Shown: positions 56,146 to 64,000 of the stretch, piece after piece | How the letters are laid out: every line of letters starts with the position of its first letter | How positions within the stretch are numbered: the first letter of the stretch is position 1 | Assembly (NCBI GenBank): GCA_023101885.1 | Contig: JALPQD010000410.1 | Coordinates: 342,142-406,141 of the forward strand | Direction: 5' to 3' | Source of the DNA: Typhlomys cinereus | Taxonomy: Eukaryota > Chordata > Mammalia > Rodentia > Platacanthomyidae | Length of the DNA stretch: 64,000 nucleotides | Made by a program: the position numbers and the translations under genes | The notes under the pieces: model-generated | Told to the model about the DNA's origin: nothing | What the model saw: the letters and a program-made list of their open reading frames with translations, nothing else | Databases searched by the model: none

Positions 56146-56724
56146 AGGAGGAAGTTCTCAAATAAGTTCTACTTGATGTCCAAGAAGTCTTAAGAGAAGG
56201 CTTTAACTATTTGTACCTGTTTGTACTATAAAGGTCACTCACTATGTTGTTGGCTCAGTCTCTGACCTAATAACTAAGGTTATCTAAATTTAAATTTCTA
56301 AGATCAAAATGTTGTTCTACTATAAGAAAACTGACATTAGAGCACAGACTCTGTTTTCAACAGTGTTTTTCTTAAATATTAATCTGCTCCTGGTAGTGAT
56401 CTTATGGAATTTCATTGTGCCTGTGTTCCACAAGATTAACATTAATTTAAAAACTATTAATAAATTTTAAGTTTTCTTTCATGGAGGACTCTGACAAATT
56501 AAAGGAAAATAAATGTATGTGTTCTGAGGCAAGCTGTTCTTCTGACTCTATATCAAGGAGGAAGGAAAACGATAATAAAATAGTGTGCCTTTGAGAGCAA
56601 CTATACAGTCTCAATGTTGACAACTTAACACATAGGTTTTTTATTACATAATAATAGATGATAGGTTCTTGAACATACTAATACTAGATAGATGAAAGCT
56701 ACAATGAGTATGCATGCCCATACA
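56146..56724 (+). mobile_element. ERV-D interior remnant, right part
   Basis: TAAATTTTAAGTTTTCTTTCATGG matches 10525-10545 of ERV-B approximately. Otherwise A/T-rich without frames. Confidence 0.3.
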
Positions 56725-57055
56725 TGTTTGTGACTTCCTGTGTATGCAAGTGTGTACATGAATACCAATGCATGGGGAGGCCAGAAGAAAACCTTCAGAT
56801 GTCATATCTCAAGAGACACCCAAATTGTACCCCAAGACAGGGTTTCTCAGTGGCCTGTGGCCTGACGGTTACACTAGGCTGGCAGCCAGGGAGCCTCAGG
56901 AACTCACCTAGCTCTACTTCCCAGGCGCTGGGGTTACAAGCAAGTACCATTGAACCTGGCTTTGTTCTTTGGGTTCTGGGGTCTCAAACTCAGGTTGTTA
57001 TGCTGGCACAGCAAGCACTTTACCGACTAGGCCCTGTCTGCAACCCCAAAGGCAA
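56725..57055 (-). repeat. B4-like composite SINE
   Basis: Contains a reversed B1-like part (CTACTTCCCAGGCGCTGGGG) next to a reversed tRNA/ID-like part (TCTCAAACTCAGGTTGTTAT GCTGGCACAGCAAGCACTTT). This is the ID-B1 layout of rodent B4. Confidence 0.55.
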
Positions 57056-57520
57056 AGCTTTCATTTCTCAATAGAAGAGGCATTTGCAGACTAGGTAACA
57101 GCAGCCTAGAGCAGCATGGGTCTTGCATAGTTCTGTGCTTCCTAAGGACTGGGCATTTGCTGTAATTCCACAGGATCAAAGAAGAGGAGGTATCCCAGGC
57201 TGTTGGCCTTCTGGGGACTTCTGACAGTGGCAGGTTGGCTATTGCAACTCAAGGATGGGTATTAGAAACAGAAACAGAACCTGACACAGGAAGTCCCTGA
57301 GGAAAGGGGCTTGCTTAGTAAACTGCCCACAAAAAGGAACTGAAAGATCTCAGCTGTGACTTCAGAGCTAGGTTAAGCAGCATGAGTATCTCTAAAATCA
57401 CATTAGCTCTAAAGTCACTCACTCACTTTAAGTACAATGCACTGGTGAATTAGCTGGTTCATGCCTGCAAGCCCAGAATTTAGGAGACTGAAGCAGGTCA
57501 AGATGCAAATTCACAACAAA
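57056..57520. other. Unassigned, with a B1 fragment
   Basis: 57440-57510 (GGTTCATGCCTGCAAGCCCA) is a decayed B1. Nothing else is recognised. Confidence 0.4.
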
Positions 57521-57920
57521 ATGACTTAAGGGAAAACAAGGGGTTTTAGTCTTGGCTTATTTATGATTGTCCCGTTACAGTTCTTAATCCAGGTTGGCAG
57601 ATGAGTTCACACCAACACCAGGGGCTGAGGGAACTGGCCACACCATCTTCACAGGACTGGTAAGAGAGGAACAAACTCATGTGCCAGACAGCACTTCTGT
57701 CTAAGTATGTGAAGAATGCCAACTTACTTAACCAGCCCCCTCCATTTTATCCATTTGCCCATCCACCATGAGATGGGTCTCTTTACTCTCCTCCCCCATC
57801 AATTAGACAATCTCCTGCACATTTGCTTAGGGTTTAACTCAACTACTAATTCTTTACAAATGTGTCCTGAGCTCCAGCTTTCAATTGCCAACTTGACAAC
57901 AGTAGCTAACTACCACAACA
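57521..57920 (-). repeat. F1 solo LTR, copy 6 (reverse)
   Basis: Reverse complement of F1: GACTTAAGGGAAAACAAGGG ... CTCCTGCACATTTGCTTAGG ... CAACTTGACAAC. Confidence 0.6.
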
Positions 57921-58139
57921 GCTGAGAGTCTTACTAGCCTGGGTGTCAGAGAAAGTGTAAATACCTTGGGCTGCAGAGTGAAACCCTGATTCAAAACAGC
58001 TAAACTAAAACTTTGAACTAGTTCCTGTCATTATAATTATATAGAGCATCATTATCCAGTCAAGGCAACAAGGCCATAGAACTATAAAGCTACTTCCTGG
58101 TTAGCAGCAAATTTGATACAGCATAATTTGGTCCTAGAA

Positions 58140-58285
58140 GCTATATTTTTAATTTTTATTTATTTGCTTGAGAAAGAAACAGAGACACAGAAACACACAT
58201 TCACATGTAGGCTTCCATGGGTTGAACTCAGGTGGCCAGGTTTAAAAGCAGGCTCCTTACCCACTGAGCTATCCCACTGGTCCCA
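58140..58285 (-). repeat. tRNA-derived SINE
   Basis: Reversed head GGGACCAGTGGGATAGCTCA (A box) and CCTGAGTTCAACCC (B box), with an A-rich tail at 58140-58165. Confidence 0.65.
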
Positions 58286-59279
58286 AGAAGTCATGTATTT
58301 TAACTACTATATTTCACTGATTGGAATGAGTCAGGCAAGAAAGGACACAAAAGAAGGGTCTGATCTTTTGACTTTGTAGACTGACATCGTCATCCACAGA
58401 GTTCCTACTTGAAAACTTCATAACTGAATTACAAATGAAAATCCACCTCCCCCTGCAAAAAAAATTCATGTGTTAAGTAAAATTACCATTTTATGTAGGT
58501 TCACATTCATATCTGTCCTTGGCTGTATGCAGTCCATAGGCTGAGGGTTGGACATGCTTGATTCTGTCAGCAAAGGGTGTTGTGTGGAATGCAGAAAGAA
58601 TCCAAAGGCAAAACGCCACCATGAAATGGCACCAGAATTTCCATGTGTAATGCTAATATGTGGCTGAGAAGAGAGATACCAAGCTTCCTGCTCTGAGTTT
58701 TCTGGCTACTCGAAAAGGCTCAGAGCCATCTTTTCATGGGAAATGGGGTGTTTAACCCCACACACACTCACACACATCTTGAATGAACCTATGGAGGTAA
58801 TTACTCTGGGATAACTTCTCAGATACTAATTAGAGTGAAAGAAAGGAGTTTTAATCACCAGTAGTCTGGAACCGAGATCACTCTTCAAGATTCCAGCCCT
58901 GAAGTCAGCTGGCACTTTCATTTTATACTAAAACAAGAGGTGGAGCTAGTGAAGCCAGACTTTCCAGAAGCAGAAGCAAAGGTTACTAAGTGTCAGCAGG
59001 GCAGGCTGACTGCAGAGGGCCCAGGACTTTGACGCTTATCACTACCAGGTGCATGTCAAGGGATGGAGCGATGTCATTGAAATGTCCTCACTTGACTGCC
59101 TTTGAGATTTTGTAATTTTCTATCTCAATTAATGATTAGTAGTAACTCAACAGTTTACTTTTTTCTACCTCAAATTCTCCCAAGCTGAAAGTCAATTGCA
59201 TACGGCCCAGGAACTCTGTTGTTCTAGGGTGCTCTAGGGGAACACAAAATTTACTTGAGATTTCAGGTTTCATCCTGAA
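58286..59279. other. Unassigned stretch
   Basis: No gene recognised. The 58840-58960 part has LTR-like GTTTTAATCACCAGTAGTCT sequence but no ends. Confidence 0.3.
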
Positions 59280-59392
59280 ACCCAGGCATAGTGCCTCATC
59301 TTGTGACTTGGGATATTGAATCAGAAGGGTTTTGAGTCCAAGGTCAGCCAGGCTATGAAAAAAGACTCTGCCACAACACTTCAGTGGCTGCG
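59280..59392 (+). repeat. B1 SINE, degraded
   Basis: CCCAGGCATAGTGCCTCATC, TGAGTCCAAGGTCAGCCAGG. Ends near AAAAAAGACTCTG. Confidence 0.6.
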
Positions 59393-59469
59393 ATTGAATA
59401 TTCTGACCAAAGTAACTTAAGGGATAATGAGTTTATTATTTTGGATTATAGTTTGTGAATGTAACTTTC

Positions 59470-59885
59470 TGAAAAGAAGCTGCTGTACCTGCAAGACATA
59501 TTGACTAATTAGTCTCAATAATATGGTGAGGTCTCGAATGTTGCAAGTCCAGAGCCATATTATTTGGGGCCCTCTTTAGACCCTTAATTGCCATCTTATT
59601 ACCCATCTTTGTATGTGGCCTAACATATGGTGACTATTAGGCAAATCCTTGGTATGTGCAACCAGACCCCTGGTTTCCACCAACCAATAAGCTAAGAATG
59701 TCGTCAGATAGCATCTAATATCTGTAACAGAGAGTTTCCTGCTTTGTTGCAACCTGCCTACTTGATGTTTCCATCACTGAACTTGAAAGTGCCATGATTT
59801 ATGTTCCTTTTTTTCTGTGATTATAAAACCTCAAAAAACTGTTGTCACAGTGGAACACATGGAATTTGGGACAACCTGAATCTGT
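59470..59885 (+). repeat. LTR-like element sharing a block with 12150-12420
   Basis: GAGGTCTCGAATGTTGCAAG to GGCCTAACATATGGTGACTA aligns with 12215-12325. TTATAAAACCTC at 59821 could be a TATA box, followed by GGGACAACCTGAATCTGTGTTCC, an R-U5-like stretch. Confidence 0.45.
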
Positions 59886-59959
59886 GTTCCAAATATGAGT
59901 GGCCACTCATATTTGGCTGCAGAATTAACTACTTCTTATCCATTTGAGACAAAAGTGTG

Positions 59960-60262
59960 ATTTTTTCTTTCCCATTTATAAGTTCCAGAGGGGATCAGTT
60001 CTTCTGGCCGTGATGGGCAGGCAGGGACAACATGGCCACCGGCTTACTTTCTGTCAGCCATCAGGAGGCAGAGAGAAGAGACAGGAAGTGAGACTAGGCT
60101 ATCAAAACCCAAAGCCCAGACCCAGTGACATACTTCCTCCAGCAAGGCTCCACTTCCTAAAGCTTCCACACCCTTCCCAAACCACCCCCAAATACTTGTT
60201 GGGAACCAGATGTTCAAACACATGACCTTTTAAGGAACATTTCGTATTCAAACCACCACCCT
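59960..60262 (-). repeat. MaLR/ORR1-like LTR fragment
   Basis: CACTTCCTAAAGCTTCCACA, GGGAACCAGATGTTCAAACA and TATTCAAACCACCACC are the reversed start region of rodent MaLR-type sequences. Confidence 0.45.
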
Positions 60263-60729
60263 GCTTTGAAGAAATTCCAGGAAAGGCCATACCTACAACA
60301 CATGTGAAATAGATAAATGGCCCAAATGATTGTTGTGAGGTCAGTGGAGGTGGGGAGGGGGATCAAAAACAACATGTAAAATCAACACCAAGGTCCATTG
60401 ATAAAGAGAAGCTAACACTAAGGAGAGACTTAAGCAGAGTTTTATTAGAGCTCAGGACCTCGTGGCCATGGGAACCATAAGTTAGGCTTAAGGTGGAAGA
60501 GCATTAATAGAGGAGACAGCTTCACGTAAGAGAGGACAGGGAGCAAGGAGTCATGTACAGAATGGCGGGACAAATCTGCAGAGCCAGGCAGCCACTGACA
60601 GGCTGAGGGAATTATGGAAGGGGGAAGTGCAGATAACTGAAATTCATTAGGGTGGGGAAGTCTGCAGTTGGTCTACATATTGCCAAAAAAAATTCATGAC
60701 CAAAGAGTGTAGGGGAGCAAGAGCAAGCA
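60263..60729. other. Unassigned; possible reversed LTR
   Basis: TTTTATTAGAGCTCAGGACC at 60440 resembles a reversed LTR poly(A) region. No ends found. Confidence 0.3.
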
Positions 60730-61073
60730 GTCCGGTTACAGTTCTTAGTCCAGCTTGACAGGAGAGCTCACCGTAGCACTAAGGGGACTGACCACACTGT
60801 ATCCAAAATTATTTCTGAGAAAAGCAAACCTCACTCAACAGACAGCAAGTTTATCCAAGTACACTGAAGAAGGCCAAGTTACCAGACTGGTTCCCCCTCT
60901 TACCCACCTTCCCAGGGAATGGCATTACCCACTATGGGCTGGGTCTTCCCACATCAAAGAGATAAGCCCCTACAGTTCTGCTCAAGGATTTGCCTTAACT
61001 GCCAACTCTTCACAAATATGCTCAGAACTCAGTCTTCAACTGTAAAGTCAACACATGTATATCTAACTACACA
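60730..61073 (-). repeat. F1 solo LTR, copy 7 (reverse)
   Basis: GTTACAGTTCTTAGTCCAGC ... CCACTATGGGCTGGGTCTTC ... CAACTCTTCACAAATATGCT is reversed F1, more diverged than the others. Confidence 0.5.
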
Positions 61074-61552
61074 GGAAATTAGAAATGTTGTCTTCTCTGG
61101 GGATCACCACATTCTAGTCAGGGTGGAATTTAACAAAATGGCCTGACTATGGCTGACAAGTGTAGCGTGTAGCAAGTGTAGCAGTAAGTCAGGAGTGGTC
61201 CCCTTGAATTAAATAAAGCAGCTGAGCAAGGCTTTGGGTGTAGCTAATTCCCCCCTTTGCAGCTCTCAGGATGGAAGTGTGTTGTGTGTCCCTTAGGTTG
61301 CTCTGCTGCCAGGGGCGGTAGTTTCAAGACCTACCTAAATCCTGTCATCCAGTGAGTTGCACCAGGGTAGTGGCCAGGAGCTTTATAAATAGAAATCTTT
61401 GCATTATCTGATGTAGTGCTGGTTGGACATGTTTGACTTGGACCAGACAGAGCTGAGCTGTGAATAGGTTGGATAGGCTAGGAAAAGAGGAAAAATAAAC
61501 TGGGTTAATGATCCCTTTGAAATCAACGAGCAAGAAAAAACCAGTAAAAGGC
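61074..61552. other. Unassigned stretch
   Basis: No gene or repeat recognised. Confidence 0.35.
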
Positions 61553-61870
61553 ACTAAGATCCTTGGAGGCAAGGGATTGACAGCCACAATAGTGTTCCTA
61601 TGATTAAGGGGAACACGGGAAAGGGTTCAGGGAAATGCCACTGGGTCCTTGTACGTCATCGGAGAGGAGGTCCAGAGGAGAGTCAGGCATGCACAAGAAA
61701 GGACTCTGGGAATTGGGGCGAGAGGCACGGGGGACGGGGCGGGAGGGGTGAGGGGAGGGGGAGCAGGGGGTTCGGGGCGGGAGGAGGAGGAAGGGAAGGA
61801 ACTAGTGTACCTATTAAGTTTGTATGAGCTGAAATAATAATAAAAAACGTATTATAAAAATAAAAAAATA
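61553..61870 (+). mobile_element. L1 3' end, short 5'-truncated copy
   Basis: GGAGGCAAGGGATTGACAGC through the G-rich tract (61730-61800) to GTATGAGCTGAAATAATAATAA is the plus-strand equivalent of 33010-33260 in L1-1. Only about 320 bases long. Confidence 0.8.
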
Positions 61871-61872
61871 TA

Positions 61873-61897
61873 AAAAAGAAAGAAAGAAAGAAAGAAA

Positions 61898-61961
<64 letters not shown>

Positions 61962-61965
61962 AAAA
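61873..61965 (+). repeat. (GAAA)n microsatellite
   Basis: About 22 AAAG units that grew from the L1 poly(A) tail. Confidence 0.95.
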
Positions 61966-62078
61966 GAAAAAAACAGTAATACAGTAAAGGGTTCATAAGA
62001 AAGAAAACTGGATAGAGGGGCGGAGTTGCACTGTAAAGTGATTGGAGCTTGGTAATTGGAGCTTTCTGCAAAAGCATG

Positions 62079-62460
62079 GGGTGCTGGGGATACGGTTCAG
62101 GGGTTAGAAACTTGGCCTTGTCAGCAGAAGAACCTGAGTTTGGATTCCAGATTCCACATAAAAATGCTAAGTGGGTGTGGCAGCCCACCTTAATTTTAGC
62201 CCTGGTAAGCAGAGCCTAAGGATCCCCGGAGCAAGCTGGCTAGGCACTAGCCCTAATGGTGTGCTCTGGGTTTAATTGGAGACCCAGGCTCACAACAGTA
62301 AGGCGGAAGAGCAATGGAGAATGGTTTCCAATATCACCCTTTGCCTTCCACAGGCACACACACTCCCTTATGTGCACTCACCCACACACACATGCATGCA
62401 CATATGCACACACCCACAGGCACCTCACATACACATGCATCTAAAAATGGAAAAACTAAA
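62079..62460 (+). repeat. Old SINE of the B2-like family, copy 8
   Basis: GGGGTGCTGGGGATACGGTT CAGGGGTTAG head, CTGAGTTTGGATTCC B box, body and CA-rich tail (62350-62430). It is longer than the young copies because of an extra ~70 bases around 62230-62300. Confidence 0.6.
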
Positions 62461-63149
62461 ATAGGTATGGGGACTTTAATGTCCCCATGGGGAAAGCAAG
62501 TATGTACCAGCTCAGATTTTGAGAGTCCCCATGGTGGAGAATGAGCAATCTGAATATTCTGAAAATGCTTCAGGTGACTCGTACACAGGTCTATGGCTTT
62601 GGTTCCTGGGGCTCTGATGGGGGGAGAGGGGAGGCAATGGTTACAAGAGAAGGTCATGAATGAATACTCTGCTGACCAAAAAGTTTATTCAAAGGCGATA
62701 TGAGATATATTTTCTGTCAAAGAACCCCAAAACAAACATAAAACCATTTCAAAACTCCTAATGCTAGTTACAGCCTAATTAAGTCTGTTCAATGTTCAGA
62801 CACTCAAACAATGTGATTTTAAAATGACAAAGCTACCACATTCTTGCCATAAAAATTTGGAGCCATGCTGACATGCAGACAAAAAGAAAACCCTCAAGCT
62901 TATAAAATAAAAAAAAAATTAAAAAAAAAAGAAAAGAAAATCCAACAGAGACTTGCTTTCGAAGACCTCTCCTAAAATTTCCAATCTGATAAAACATTGA
63001 GTTGCAGTACAGTCAACCAGTGAACTCCCACCCTACCTCCACCAACAGTGTGGTTTCATTAACCTTCCAAAAGCTGTCCCCTTCCTGTGAAACTTAAATT
63101 TTCTGACTTTCCACAATGTCAGAATTTATCCAGTAATGACAAACTCACA
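62461..63149. other. Unassigned stretch
   Basis: No gene recognised; an A-rich run at 62908-62940. Confidence 0.35.
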
Positions 63150-63278
63150 AAGCCAGGTGGGCCTGTGATCCTGCTACCTAAGTGGTCTGAGACTGGAGCA
63201 TTGCCCAGAGTTCCAGGTCAGCCTGGGCTGTATAGTGAATTCTAGTCCAGCCTGAGTACAGAATGAGGTTCCCATCCA
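63150..63278 (+). repeat. B1 SINE
   Basis: AAGCCAGGTGGGCCTGTGAT ... GAGTTCCAGGTCAGCCTGGG, a typical B1/7SL pattern. Confidence 0.7.
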
Positions 63279-63374
63279 CCCCTCAATAATAGTAGTCACA
63301 AGCTATGTCCATATTACTGGCTGCAATTCTTCAAGTACCTCTTATTTCCCTTCATAAGTTGGCCATTACCAGTT

Positions 63375-63652
63375 TGTGTATATATCTGTGTGTCTGCGTG
63401 TATATGTATGTGTATGTCTCTGTGTGTGTGTGTCTGTGTTTTTGTGTGTGTGTGTCTTGTGTTTGTGTATATCTGTGTGTCTATGTGTATTATGTGTATG
63501 TCTCTGTGTGTGTATGTATCTGTGTATGTGTCTGTGTTTCTGTGTGTATGTGTTGTGTCTATATGTCATGTTTGTGTATGTTTGTGTGTGTTTGTATCTG
63601 TGTGTATGTGCTGTGTGTGTGTGTGTTGTGTGTGTGCTTGCTTTGTGTGTGT

Positions 63653-63701
<49 letters not shown>

Positions 63702-63755
63702 GTATATGTCTTGTGTGTGTATGTATGTATGTCTATGTGTGTCTGTGTATTTGGG
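63375..63755 (+). repeat. Long imperfect (TG)n tract
   Basis: 380 bases of TG with TATG and TCTG variants and a pure (TG)20-type core near 63660-63700. Overlapping frames on both strands (up to 169 codons) are repeat artefacts. Confidence 0.97.
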
Positions 63756-63879
63756 CCAGTGGTCTCCAATCACTTGCCATCTTATTTTATAAGACATGGT
63801 CTCTCTGAATCCAGAATTCACTGGTTTGGTTGAACTGGCGGCTGGCAAGCCCCACGGATCTCTGCTCCTTGGCACTGTA

Positions 63880-64000
63880 ACTGCAGGAGCATATCACCAC
63901 CACCGTCACACCCACGTGCATCTTTGATGATGGTGCCAGGATAGAACTCACATCCTTACACTTCCACAGCAGATGCTTTACCAACAGGGCCATCTCCCAG
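63880..64000 (-). repeat. tRNA-derived SINE head at the window edge
   Basis: Reversed CTGGGAGATGGCCCTGTTGG head and TGTGAGTTCTATCCTGG B-box region. Cut by the window end. Confidence 0.6.

Noticed and set aside
63305..63875. Long overlapping open frames of 138-169 codons on both strands
   Set aside because: They consist of Cys-Val or Thr-His repeats read through a TG microsatellite.

Overview
The window looks like intergenic, repeat-saturated nuclear DNA of a rodent, most likely a myomorph other than mouse or rat. The grounds are B1- and B4-like SINEs, a B2-superfamily-like SINE whose tRNA-type head is followed by an unfamiliar GC-rich body, an L1 with tandem 5' UTR monomers, and MaLR/ORR1-like LTRs. 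The species cannot be named from sequence alone. I find no intact host protein-coding gene and no rRNA or tRNA gene. Almost every base that can be assigned belongs to a transposable element or a simple repeat.

Layout. 0.5-7.8 kb: an old class I endogenous retrovirus (ERV-A) with two LTRs and wrecked gag and env. 8-13.5 kb: a related wreck (ERV-B) that appears to split a SINE. 13.6-18.5 kb: old L1 pieces, MaLR-like LTRs, SINE tails and microsatellites. 18.5-26.3 kb: a younger gammaretrovirus-type ERV (ERV-C; tRNA-Pro primer site, TGAAAGACCC...TCTTTCA LTRs) that carries a spliced fragment of reticulon-4 (Nogo-B type) cDNA. 26.9-43.7 kb: a nested stack in which a SINE was hit by an L1, which was then hit by two further L1s and another SINE, while a fourth L1 landed in the tail of one of them. 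Its centrepiece is a full-length but broken L1 with ORF1, ORF2 and a monomeric CpG-rich promoter. 43.7-64 kb: solo LTRs (including copies of one ~420 bp family repeated through the window), SINEs, old L1 ends, ERV pieces, and long (TTCC)n, (GAAA)n and (TG)n tracts.

The ERV copies share a long A+T-rich interior although ERV-A and ERV-C have unrelated LTRs. The two copies in which a protease-like active-site frame can be read both have Lys where the family has Thr. This suggests a defective interior spread by recombination or trans-mobilisation. The most interesting object is the Rtn4 cDNA segment at 23.36-24.0 kb: it lies between the LTRs in sense orientation and has no poly(A) tail. Either an ordinary L1-made retropseudogene landed in the provirus, or the retroelement captured host cDNA before it integrated.

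Limits. Family names come from remembered consensus features, not from a database search. Boundaries of old elements are approximate, usually within 10-50 bases.
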